From Tetrahymena elliotti 4EA (taxonomy: Eukaryota > Ciliophora > Oligohymenophorea > Hymenostomatida > Tetrahymenidae), in contig JH720303.1 in assembly GCA_000231825.2 (NCBI GenBank), positions 1,450,574-1,514,573 of the forward strand: 64,000 nucleotides of DNA. Reading direction: 5' to 3'. Made by a program: the position numbers and the translations under genes. The notes under the pieces were generated by a model. That model had not been told where the DNA came from. It did not search any database and saw only the letters and a list, made by a program, of their open reading frames with translations. Every line of letters starts with the position of its first letter. Positions within the stretch are counted from its first letter, which is position 1. This document shows, piece by piece, positions 38,574 through 49,948 of the stretch.

Positions 38574-39143
38574 ATGGGATCTGTTCTTTTAACCTGTATG
38601 CAAAAAAAGGATTTAGAATCAATTTAACTTCCTTAAGCTAAAGAAAATTTCTTTGCCTTTGAAGCTGTTGACAATGATGGTAAACTTAGAAAAATGAGTG
38701 AGTTTAAGGATAAGAAATGTATCCTTGTAGTGAATGTTGCTTGTAAGTGTGGGTTAACTTCAGACCACTACAAGTAGTTAGTTGAAATATATAAAACATA
38801 TAAATCTAGAGGTTTCGAGATTTTGGCTTTCCCAACAAACGATTTCATGGAATAAGAGCCTTGGGACAATCAAAAAATCAAAGAGTATGTCTAAACTAAT
38901 TTTAATGTGGATTTCTAGTTGTTTGATAAGATCTAAGTAAATGGAGAAAACTGTCATGAAATTTACAAATATTTAAGATTCAACTCTGAGTTACATGACT
39001 CAAAGACAGGAAAGACTAGATAAATACCTTGGAACTTTGCTAAATTCTTAATTAACCCACAAGGAAAAGTAGTTAAATTTATTAGTCCAAAGTATAATCC
39101 AGAAGTGATGATACCAGATATTGAAGCTATGCTTGACGCATGA
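38574..39143 (+). CDS. Glutathione peroxidase, Cys form (copy 2)
   Basis: This intronless 189-aa paralogue of copies 1 and 3 has the same motif order: FFAFEAVDNDGKLRKMSEF, VNVACKCGLTSDHY, FPTNDFMEQEP and PWNFAKFLINPQGKVV. The protein sequence is very close to the other two, but many third positions differ along the whole length. Selection has therefore kept the protein while the DNA drifted, and copy 2 has escaped the recent homogenisation seen between copies 1 and 3. Differences cluster in the N-terminal 25 residues (LLTCMQKKDLESIQLPQ) and at HDSKTGK and ISPKYNP. It is probably a functional cytosolic peroxidase. Confidence 0.93.
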
Positions 39144-40338
39144 TCAAATTGAAAGGATCAAATATATATTCAGCAAAAGAATATTTTATCTCCCAAAAAC
39201 CTAAAAATATAAAACTTTATTTTATCTTTTTGAGTAATTTCATATTTATGTAGATGTAAATAATCTACTTTATCTCAAATCTTAAAAATAATTTCAAAAA
39301 AGTATTCACTTATTTATTTTTGATTAGTTTTACTTTTTTATGTTTATGCAATTAAAACTATTTAGTAATAGAACCAAATCTTACACTTTTATCTAAGGAT
39401 TTTTGTCTTCCTTATAAATTTTTTATTGCAGATTACTTATTTTTTTGATTAGTATGTGTTTCTATTACTTTTTTATCTGATAAACAATTTATGACAATAT
39501 TTTTAATTTTATTGATTTTATTCAGAAAAAACAGAAAGAAATTTCATACTACAAAAACAATCTTGGCTAAAAATTGAATAATAATTATCTCCTCGCTACT
39601 AAAAAATTAAAAAAATTTATAAGCATCATTAAGTTATCTCATTTTATGTTTTTAGATCAAATTGATAATTTTATTATTGTAAAAAGAGCTAATTATTTTG
39701 TTATCAGAAATTAAGGATTAATTATTTATTTCTTAATTTTATCTTAATCTTTGATGAATATTCTTTTTTACAACCTAATGTAGATTAATATTTTTATTAA
39801 ACATTCGGTCTTAAAATAAGGAAATTATAAAATTGCTTGATATTAAAATAAAAAAAACCAGTTTAGAAAACTTGATTTTAAGTTAATTTTTTAGACTGAA
39901 TATTTTAAATTGCTAAAAATGATTTTTTTAAATATCAAAATATTGTAGGCATTTATCTTTTATAATATTTTCGGATATCATTTTAAACAAAATGAATTTC
40001 CAAAATCTCAGGAAATAAAAATAATATTAGTCAAGTGTATAGATCCTTAGTAGAACAATAATAATACATAATTGCTAAAATAAATATTGAGAAATATTAA
40101 ATCATATTGAAATATAATATTTTTTATTAATCTTAAGTTGTTAATTGCTAAATAGTAATATCGAAAATTCTTGATGAATTGAATTTGAATAAGTATATTT
40201 TAGAAAGACAAATAAACTTTCTATATTAATTTTTGTTAATTTATGATTGGTGGTTTTTATCTATTTCAAATAATTAAATTAACAACTACGCAACTTTTAA
40301 AGTTTTATTAAAAATAGTGATTATTCGGAAATCAAAAA
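39144..40338. other. Spacer between peroxidase copies 2 and 3
   Basis: About 1.2 kb of AT-rich sequence with no recognisable gene or family relic. Confidence 0.6.
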
Positions 40339-40355
40339 TTCTATCAATATTCTTT
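40339..40355 (+). promoter_or_regulatory. Conserved upstream element of peroxidase copy 3
   Basis: TTCTATCAATATTCTTT lies 141 nt before the ATG and is identical to the element of copy 1. A GTGATTA block and a CTACGCAA block precede it in the same order. Confidence 0.5.
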
Positions 40356-40479
40356 TTTGTGATTTGAAATTCCTTATAAAAAGTCTGTTGATTAAGAAGA
40401 GTTAATAATAAATATAACATCATAAAATTAAATAAAAAATAAATAAAAATCTAAAAAAAATATATTTTATCTTTAAAAA

Positions 40480-41049
40480 ATGGGATCTATGCTATTTAAC
40501 AGAATATAAAAAAAAGACTTAGAAGAAATTAAAGCTCCAATTGCTAAAGATAATTTTTTTGCTTTTGAAGCTGTTGATAATGATGGTAAACTTAGAAAAA
40601 TGAGTGAATTTAAAGATAAAAAGTGTATTCTTGTTGTAAATGTTGCTTGCAAATGTGGATTGACTTCTGATCACTACAAATAGCTTGTTGATATATATAA
40701 AAAATATAAATCTAAAGGTTTTGAAATTTTGGCATTCCCAACTAATGATTTTATGGAATAAGAGCCTTGGGACAACAAAAAAATTAAAGAATATGTTTAG
40801 ACTAATTTTAATGTGGATTTCTAATTGTTTGATAAAATTTAAGTAAATGGAGAAAACTGCCATGAAATTTATAAATATCTAAGATTCAACTCAGAGTTAC
40901 ATGATGAAAAGACAGGAAAGACTAGATAAATCCCATGGAACTTTGCAAAATTCCTAATAAACCCATAAGGAAAGGTAGTTAAATTTGTTAGTCCTAAATT
41001 CAACCCTGAAGTAATGATACCTGATATTGAAGCTATGCTTAATGCATGA
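40480..41049 (+). CDS. Glutathione peroxidase, Cys form (copy 3)
   Basis: This is the third intronless 189-aa peroxidase: FFAFEAVDNDGKLRKMSEF, VNVACKCGLTSDHY, FPTNDFMEQEP, PWNFAKFLINPQGKVV, ending IPDIEAMLNA. From 40849 to 41039 it is identical to copy 1 (36414-36604), synonymous sites included, although copy 2 lies between them. The first half differs from copy 1 at scattered synonymous positions and in the N-terminal residues. This pattern points to gene conversion. The function and missing-residue comments given for copy 1 apply here too. Confidence 0.93.
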
Positions 41050-41571
41050 TTAAACAATAAACTTTTAAACTAATCTATTTATTAATTGTTTTTAAATGTA
41101 AAAATTTTCTAATGTAAAATGTATTATTAATAAATTCTTATTAAAATTAAAAATAAAAATTGATGACATTGAATCTATTGTTTTATTAATTTGTATTACA
41201 CTTTGTTCCTAATTTTTATTTGATTTTTTTTCATTTCCTTAATAAAATAATTTCTTTCTTAAAAGAAAAATTTAATTTAAATATCAGAAAATTTGTATTG
41301 TAAAAGTCATTTTTAAAGATTAAATTGTAACATATTTCTAAAAATTGAATTAAGCTTAAAAAAAAAAATCTAAATTAAACATAGAAATATTTAATAGTTG
41401 ATTGATTGATTCAAATATAATCGCACTACTGGTATACATTCAATTGCCAAATTTAACAAAATGTATTTTTAATTTGTTTTGTATTAAGATTGTTTACATA
41501 AAAGAAAGAAACAAGCAAAATAACATAAATGATATTATCTATCCTTGATTTAATTTTAAATACTATTACAT
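41050..41571. other. Convergent spacer after the peroxidase array
   Basis: AT-rich 3'-to-3' spacer. Nothing is recognised. Confidence 0.6.
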
Positions 41572-43968
41572 TCAAACGTGTTCAGCTGTTTCTTCTTGCT
41601 TTTCATCATTTTGGTGTTATTAAGTAACTTTAAAAGAATTAGCAATACTCTTACTAACTCTTTCATCTAATTCCTAAACCTTTTATCCTAATGAGGATAT
41701 TCTGTTTTCATGTTCATTTTGATGATTTTGAAGTAAGTTTTATACTTATTATCTTTGAACTAATGGGGAAGATATATTTGGATGTTGTTATTAAGAAGGT
41801 ATGAAGCCTTAAGGATTTACATAGGGAGGGTAACCATAGCTAACAGGTAATTGATGAGCATACTAAACTGAAGGCTTAAATTATTAAGGTCCTGCAAAAG
41901 TAATAGGCTATCCTACAACTTATCTATAAGGGGTAGTTTATGGATGAACAGAAAAGCTTTAAATATTTTAAGGAGCAAAAGGTAATCTTTGAGTTATAAC
42001 TTGCTTTTGAGAACCTTGTAAGTTAGCAGGAAGAGGTGGAGATTAGATTGGATGTTGTGGAGGTAATTGTCTATCGCTCTAAGTCTAATGAGTAGAGAAA
42101 TATTACTATGGTGGAGTGACAATATTTCTTTGATGCAAACCTGCAGTCTAGAAGGCTGGAGCAGGAATATATCTTACAGTTTATGGAGTCATATATGTTT
42201 AAGAAGAAACTTTATGGTGAGATATAAAGTTTGAAGGAATATTTTGAGTGATAATTTGAGGTTTTTAATGGACTTATCTTCTTTATCCAGATTCTGTTTA
42301 AACTTGTTGAGAAAGTGGAACAGATCTAATTGAATTTTCTTTAGATTCAACATGATTTTGAGTAACTTCAGCAGCCTATTCAGTTTAGTTTTAATTTTCT
42401 CCAGTTTCTGTTTATAATTACTAAACAATTGTTTACTCATGAGGAACAATATTAGATGCTTATCCTTAAATTAATCTAGAACCTGCAGGAGTGATCACAG
42501 TACTTCCGTTTGGAAGGCTTCCTCTTCTTTCAACTGAGGCAATTCTGCTATTAGTCTTGTAAAAAATATTAAAAATATATAAAAAGAGATAGATTAGCTT
42601 ACAACAAAGACAGGTTGAGTATTGATTGTATTTGTCCTTACTCCACAAATTTATGAAACATTCAAGAAACTTTAATTAAGAGATCCACCAGAAGTGCTTC
42701 TTTGTAGAGAATTTGAGCGAGTTCCAAAATTTTTAGGTAATGCTTGAGCAGGAATTTAAATAACACCTGTTCTTATTTAATTAATCAAACTTTCACATGA
42801 AGGTCTATTACGAGGATCCATAGTTAACATCTGCTTGATAATATTAACTAATCTGTCAGAGTATCTTGACTTAATAGCAGCAAGTCTCTATTCAAATTTT
42901 TTAACATTTATTTAGTAAATATCTACTCTAAACAATTCGCTTGATTTTTCCAAAGTTGCCATTTCAAGAAGTGATAAACCTAATGTGAAAATATCTGTTT
43001 CATATCTATACTTTTCAACTAATTCTGTTTCTCTTTTCTTGGCAGAATAAAGTACTTCAGGAGATGGTAGAGGAACTCTTTCGAAGTATTGAACTATCAT
43101 TGAGTAGCAAGCTAATCTTCCTTTAAATAAATTAAAAATATGAGCATTTAAATCAAGATAGAATAAAAAGTAATTATAATTTGCTTGAATGCTAAATTCA
43201 AATCTTTTGCAAAATCTAAGTAAATTAAATAATAAACCCAACATATTTTTTATTTATGAAATAACTAAAATAACAAAAAATCTAAATAAGCAGTAAATAA
43301 AAATCATAATTAAACTTTATTTACCTAATATCAATTGATTGTTATAGATTTTAATTTGCCCTTTGTCATAGAATATAGTTGAAGGTTCTATATTACCTCC
43401 TTCAATATTATGTTACTTCAAAAACTAAAGGGTTCCCAAAACAGCCAAACCAACGTTAAGAATTTCCTATTCTGGGAATATGCTATTTCTTACTTTTCTT
43501 GACTAGATTATATCCTCCAAAGAAATATCAAGATAATCAAAATAAAAAGTAACTCCTTGAGCATTCATATCCAAAAATTCTTTAAAGTGAGCATCATAAA
43601 CTAATGGAGAAACCAGATTAGGGTGTTTTAAATCTAATTTATTATTATTTAATTAAAGATTTTAAAATGGAGTTTGAAGTATGTATTAATATCTTATAGT
43701 TTGCTTTCTATCTCATTTATCAGTTAACTTAAAAATGATAGTCTTGAAATCTCTTCAAAGACAGCTTAAAATTTTTTAAAATTTATCTATTAAATTAATT
43801 ACTAAGATAGAATTATGGTTCTTATTCTGAGTATTTAGCTTCGCAAGCCAATAAAGGACGCTTTGTTCCTTTGGTCTCGCATATACCAACTCTTCCAAAT
43901 GCTCTTAAGTTTTTCTCTTATTTAAGAACAATAGCTTCTTCATTAAGTCTACTTTTTGTTTGACCCAT
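41572..43968 (-). CDS. Probable pseudokinase with a Pro/Gln-rich tail
   Basis: Four exons (43968-43803, 43711-43325, 43120-42603, 42555-41572) join in phase to 684 aa. It starts MGQTKSRLNEE, a likely N-myristoylation signal. The kinase-like fold can be followed through LDLKHPNLVSPLVYD, LDISLEDIIQSR, LAVLGTLQFLKQHNI, an APE-like PLPSPEVLYSAKKRETE, TDIFTLGLSLLEMATL and QMLTMDPRNRPSCESL. The catalytic elements are not kinase-like. The HRD loop position reads HNIEGGNIEPSTIF, the DFG position is replaced by KIYNNQLIL, and I find no glycine-rich loop or clear VAIK lysine. It is therefore probably a catalytically dead, membrane-attached scaffold. The last 330 residues are Pro/Gln/Ser-rich and disordered. 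Intron 1 (43712-43802) was chosen because a shorter version would keep an in-frame TGA at 43713-43715. Confidence 0.82.
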
Positions 43969-44714
43969 TTTTTCAAGTAAATATTCTATAATTTTTTATT
44001 GATAAAATTAATGAATTTATGATTGTAAAATTTTTTATTATTTAATAGTTACTTTTTATTTTATAAATAAAAGAAGATACATTCGTTTTTAGGAAAGATC
44101 AAAATTTATTTAATTGTTCATAAAATTTTATTTCGCAATTATTATTGATATTTATCAATTTTTTGGTAATAATCATAGTTCAAAACCATCTCTTATCCAA
44201 TATTAAAATTCCTAAAAAAAACTATTTATTAAGATAAGTCATTTCTAATTCTTCTTTAAGTTAATAGATTAATAATTATCATTCATTAATATTGGACTTA
44301 AAAATAATTTAGTATTACTATTTCTTTTCCAAAGAATAAAAGAAACATAAATTTTTTAAAATAAAAAATAAAAAATTTGTTATCATTTATCATTATTTTT
44401 ACAACTTTAACCATTTAGAGTTCTACTTGATTTTTTAAATTATTTTAGTCTATAGATTATTATTATTTAGTAAATACTAAAAAAATGTTTCCTTAAAATA
44501 TAAATAAACCATTCATTAAAAATTTAGAAATAAAATTAATTTGAAATGAAAATTAACATTAAAAGAATAAATAATAAATGTAATAAAAACAAAAATATTT
44601 TTAATTAGTAACTTTATAAAGTTTAATATTCAAGTTCAGTATTTTTTTAATACTATGTTTTTATCAACCAAATTTACTTTTTATTTTTTAGTTATTCTTA
44701 TCTATTATTTATAT
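43969..44714. other. Intergenic spacer
   Basis: AT-rich spacer between two minus-strand genes. It presumably includes the pseudokinase promoter. No gene is seen. Confidence 0.6.
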
Positions 44715-46802
44715 TCACATTATCGAAAAAACTTAGCACAGTTCTCTGAAATTAGCTTCCTCTTCTTCATTTTACTGTTCAAATAATTTTTATTTTTCAA
44801 AGTTGGAAGAGTAATAGGTTGCCTTGTTCATGGCTTCATTTATCTTTCTTTTTAACTAATTCTATTAATTTTTATTAAAATTATTTGGTGTTCCTTAACT
44901 ATTTGTATTTGCTTGGTCATTTATTTATGTAGCTGTATTGTTATTACTGTTTTTCTTGAGAGGAGGTTTTTATATTTAATTAAAAAATAGATTATTTTTA
45001 TCATTTCCAATCTACTCATTATGATCTTCTATATTTTCTATATTAAATTAAATAGGAATTTCTTCTCCAGGGAATTCACCATTAATTTATAATTCTTCAT
45101 GCTCATTTAATTCTAAATGCAAATCATCACCCTATTTTTCTTCATTTTACTATTAAATTTAGCTTTACTATTCTGTAAAAATACTTTTGGTAAATGGTTT
45201 TTATTACTTGAGTAAAGCAGTTTAAGTTAAATTATTTAAATTAGATTTTCTCATAGTAAACTTAAATATTTTATTTGTATTATTTTATGAAAGAGTATTT
45301 ATATTAGTTGTAGATAGTTAAGCTGTTTGTTAGTTTGTTTCTGAAATTTCAGAAACTTAAATTTCTTATTTATTTTTTGTGGATTAATCCCCAGATTGTA
45401 CTTAAGGTAAATTAGATTCAGCTATTTTTTGAAAAGTATTCATTTAAAATAGCCTTTTTTGATTTGTATTGGAGAAAAAAGTAGGTTCTTACTATATGAG
45501 AGAGTTTGATGCAGACACTGAATTTAATCCAAATTATGTAATCTAATGAAAATTAGTTAGAGTTACATGTTTTGTATATGGCTAGTTCTGTGCTTGAGAT
45601 TATTGTTACTATTATTTCTACTGAAATTAAGGAGCTTATTAATTGATTTAATTAAAGCTTTAAACAGAAGTAGAAGAACTTAAAAGATTTGCTTTTCTTA
45701 AAAGATTCTTCTGCTTAAATGGAAGTTCTTCAATTTGAAAACTTCTGTTGTTATTATTGCTACTATCTGTTGATTATCTCCTCAATATATTATCTTAATT
45801 TTTATCTTCTCTTTGAATTGAAGAATCTTTTTCTGTATTGACTAAACATTGGTTATAAGAAGGTAATTTAGATTATTCAATATTCATTCTGCTCCTCAAA
45901 GCTAAATTGTGAGAAAAATTCATATTTCCTAGTTAAAAATTGGAGCTTGAAAGAGGAGACTATATATTACAACTTAAAGCTGATGTTAATTTTAAAGGCA
46001 TAGCTTCCTTTTAAATATTTTTTAGTAGATCTAATGGGTTGGATTTATATAATTTTCCACTTCCAAATTGAGTTAAAGTTCCATTCATTTTTTACTGTAA
46101 ATGTAAACCTAAACAATGGGTCTTGTCTTAAGCTGCAGCCTTTTTATTTAGTTAAAATAAAATTCTTATTATTTTTTAACATCAAAAATATTTTAAGTAG
46201 ATATCTGACCCTATATTTTGTTGAAAATAAAATTTTCTATTTATTTTTGGAAGCTTGATTGGCTTTAAAAAATAGCCAGAAGATGCAAACCCTTTAAAAG
46301 TTTCATTTGAGAATAAAAGTAAAAGTTATCTTGAAAATTTTATTGGAACAGAAAACACAGTCAATATAAAAAATTCTATTACTAAAATGTTTTCATTTGT
46401 ACTTTCTGCTCTTTTTATCGATTTAATAGGAATAGGTCTTTGAGATATTATTTTTTTTTTAAATGAGTTGTTATCACTTGTATTGCAGTCGATTGTTTAA
46501 TTTGTTGTATTTATACTATTAAATGATTAAGTGTTGTTGCTTTAAGTTGCTATCCCAGTAGCTAATGTAGTATTAGCTGTTGAAAGACTACATTTATCTC
46601 CTTTTTCTTCTGTTTGAAGACTTCCAGTAGATTTTAAATTTGAAGATGATTATAGCTATTACTGATTTTAAATTCTTAGTCTATTTTGATATGATCCTAA
46701 TCTTTCTGTCTAAGATATTACCCCAACTTCTTGTTATAATTTGCCTTCATTTTATTAATCCTAAATACGGTTACTTGAATTGTATTTATCTGTGATTTCC
46801 AT
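44715..46802 (-). CDS. Q/N/S-rich low-complexity protein of unknown function
   Basis: Two exons (46802-46383 and 46094-44715) around a 288-nt intron join in phase to 599 aa. I do not recognise the protein. It is dominated by Gln, Asn, Ser and Thr, with polyglutamine-like stretches (QFQQKQQQQSQAQNQ), several short acidic patches (ELNEHEELQINGEFPGEE) and basic patches (PPLKKN, NQLKRKINEA). The end has a weakly helical segment, INEAMNKATYYSSNFEKQKL, followed by NEEEEANFRELC. No signal peptide or membrane segment is visible. The composition suits a disordered nuclear or cytoplasmic regulatory protein, which is inference only. Many Gln codons are TAA/TAG. Confidence 0.75.
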
Positions 46803-48370
46803 TTCAAACTTCTTTTAAATGCAACTAATTATCTATCAATCTATCTACTATTTGATTTCTATTTTTATTATCTCAATATAGATAATTATCTTGTTATAAC
46901 TCTTTAATTTTTTTGTTCTTTATTGCTGATTAAAAACTTAATAATTTAATCAGTATGAAAAAGTAGTAATATTATAATTGAGTATAAACGATTGATTGAT
47001 TAATTGCCAATCTTATTTTTACATTGATTAATTTATGCAAATATATAATAATTTGAAACTCAACATTATTTTTCAACTAATTATTATTATTTACTTTATA
47101 GAGCTCATAAAAGATCGTTAGTGTTTACTAATTTCCCAAATTTAAAGTTACAAAAACACTAGATTAATAGCTAAACAAACTATGATAATATTTCTAACTC
47201 TATTTATTTTATTTTATTCAATATTTTCAAAATAAGCAAATAAGAAGATATCAATATTTTTTATAATTTTAGACTGTCAAAAATATTTTAGAACTAATAT
47301 TAAAATCCATTTATTTCTAAAAATAAGTAGTCTGAATAAAAATTTGTCTTCAAATAAATTAATATTTTTGATTAAATAAATAGTGTAATTTAGTCTCATG
47401 TTGAATCCCTATTTCTTTTTTGTTGAGGTAAAAAAACTGTTTATCTTCATTTACTAATTAAGTCCAAAAGAACTTAGCTTCAAAAATTTTTTGGAAATTT
47501 TTACCATCAGATTTTTTTATTAAATATTATCTAATGTTCTCCAAAAAGTTAACTAGAAAAAATAGTTAGATTATTACAAAAAAATAAATTTAAAAAAACT
47601 TAAAAATTTAATTTTCTCCCCAAAATAATAAACGATTAATAGAATTTAAATAAAACAAAGAGAAATATTTATAAAATAAATAAAGTGCTTATTTACAATA
47701 TTTAAGGTAATCCAAAAGTTATTTCTATTAATTCTATAAAGCTAATGGTATGACAAATTATCTATATTTATCATAACAAGGTAAAACGAATAATAGAAAA
47801 TAAAATTGAATGAAATTAACAAATAAAAAATATTTTATGATATTTCCCCATTTTTATAAAATATCTGCTCCTCATTTAATAATTTTTAAAGATTTTTGAT
47901 TTTAATTTTTAAAGATAGATCTAAAAATTATTATTATTAAAATAATTTTTACTCTATCAAATAATTTAATTTAAAAAGATTAATATCAAACAAATATAAA
48001 ACAAATAAAACAAACAAGTAAATTTAATTAAAAATTCTTATTTAAATTGTACTGATAAGATATTTCCATCTTTTATTAAAGATAACTGTTAGTTCTTAAA
48101 ATGATAAAATGTAAATTTTGAAGTGTCACTCATAAGAAGGGTTTATTTAAACTATGCATCTGTTTCCTAATCTCAGAACAGCTTTATCATATTATTTTAT
48201 TCTTTAACCAGGAAAGGTGTATTTACTAATTCTAACCCAATATTTAAGCTTTTCATTTTTTTGAACGATAAGTTTTTCTTTTTTTAAAAAATAAAAATGT
48301 AATTTTTAATATTTATATAAATTCAGAAAATGAATTTAGTTTATGATTTGTTTAAATATTACTTGTCTTT
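46803..48370. other. Long intergenic spacer
   Basis: About 1.5 kb, mostly AT-rich and empty. Between about 48126 and 48330 the minus strand has short protein-like frames (for example KLIVQKNEKLKYWVRI and VLRLGNRCIVQINPSYE). These could be extra 3' exons of the FHA gene, but I could not join them securely. Confidence 0.45.
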
Positions 48371-49700
48371 TCATCCCATTTTATTTCTAACGAATCTAAT
48401 GACTGCTTCTTATATTTATCCTTTTGCTTAGCCTTTATTTATTTTGATATTATTTTAAAATATAAAATTTATAAGCTTTATTACATCAGTACAAACTATT
48501 AAAGACTAATTGACTTCATTATGATCAATCATTTACTATCTTATATCTCCCCTTTAAAAGAAAAATGAATTTTAGTTGTTACATTTGCATCTAAATTCAT
48601 TCCCACTTAAGTATCCATCTAAAATGTAAAGACAAAAATCAGATGAATTATTGTTTCTTTTAGTTACTACCATAGCTGTATCTTCGACAACAAATTCTTT
48701 TCCTATTTCTAATTCGTAGTCTTCAGGGCTATCTGGGTTACATAAATAGGTACCATTAAAGCTTCCAAGATCATTAATATAAAGTTTGTTATCCTTTTAC
48801 TCAACTTTTATATGATACCTGCTTAGCTACTGATCCATAATCTAAATTAGAGTTATATTAGGATTTTATTATTTTCTTTGAACCATATCTTATTCTATAA
48901 ATATTTAAATAATGAACAAAGTAAATAATAAAAAAATAAATATAATTTTGATCAAAAATCGAAATAGTTGAAGTACCACTCATATTTCCCAATAAAAAAG
49001 CCTTTTCGAATGTGAATTATTTAGTATATTAGTCGCTGTTTGAGATCCTAACTAATTTGATAAGTTTATTAAAATAAAATTATTTTCTCTAAACATTTTT
49101 AGAAACTTAAAAAGCTTTTTCTAAAATTAATTTGCAATAATATTGAAAAACTTCATAATTTACCTTAGTTTTGGAAGATTGAAACAGCTATCTTTTGCTG
49201 TACTCATAATAGAAATTCATAAATATTAAGAAATTACTAAAATAAAAAGAATGATTTACATCTTCTGTGACATTCATTTTTTATTATTCAGATTACCTTT
49301 TAAATCTACAAGCTCAAATTCCCCTATTTTATACCAATTTATTTCCTAATCATTATTATTAAAAGGAATTAAAAATGAAGTTGCAAAATCAATTCTCTGA
49401 TTAAAAAATGTGCTTAATAACAAATACGTTTTATCATTTACCTGTATTATATTTGAATGGATCCTTTACTGCTGATCTGGTGATCTGTTTGATATTTAGA
49501 ATTTAGAAAGTTTATTTACTTATATAAAATTTAGCAAGTTAATATTTTAGTAAAATTAAAAATATATTACTGATGAATTGTCACCCAAAATCAAATTTTT
49601 TTCTTAATTAATTAAGAACAAATACCTTCTACCAACATATATCAAATCAAATTTTTAGTATTTTATTAAGCAAAAATATAGATAGGAAATTTATTTCAAT
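48371..49700 (-). CDS. FHA-domain protein (phosphothreonine-binding), approximate model
   Basis: This gene carries a forkhead-associated domain, a phosphothreonine-binding module of signalling and DNA-damage proteins. The clear part is around 48870-48580: NITLI, then LSRYHIKVEQKDNKLYINDL and GSFNGTYLCNP. The SRxH and GSFNGTYL signatures are both intact. Upstream, FTFEKAFLLGNMSGTSTISI (about 48960) supplies the first FHA strands, so an intron lies between. Further upstream (49610-49310) a long open frame with QKFDLIYVGRRYLFLINQEK and EINWYKIGEFELVDLKG looks like genuine coding sequence and probably belongs to the same gene. The TGA at 48371-48373 follows RNKMG. The start codon and several splice sites are unresolved, so the left and right limits are approximate. 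Confidence 0.7.
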
Positions 49701-49948
49701 AAGAAAAACCATATTTTTTTCAGATGAAATTGATAGTATTTTATGCAAACTAAAATTTAAATATGTATTGAATAAAGAAAAATATATCTGTAATTAGCAT
49801 TAATAATTTAAAGTTAACAAAAAAAAATATATGTTTAGTATTAAAAATAAACAAAATGTATTCATAATGAAAATAATAATTAACAATATCATCAAATAAA
49901 AAATAAAGAAATGTTTCACAAATAAGTCCTTATACAGAACATTTTTTT

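Noticed and set aside
36045..41049. Peroxidases as selenoproteins
   Set aside because: The active-site codon is TGC or TGT in all three copies, not TGA.
42912..43244. Separate 110-aa frame starting MLGLLFNLL
   Set aside because: Its first half is translated intron (43121-43324). The rest is the middle exon of the pseudokinase.
43713..43715. In-frame TGA in the pseudokinase, possibly selenocysteine or a nonsense mutation
   Set aside because: With a 52-nt first intron the frame contains TGA within a plausible peptide (FKTIIFKLTDK before it). Extending the intron to 43712-43802 removes it, uses a normal AG acceptor and keeps phase, so no recoding is needed. RNA evidence would decide.
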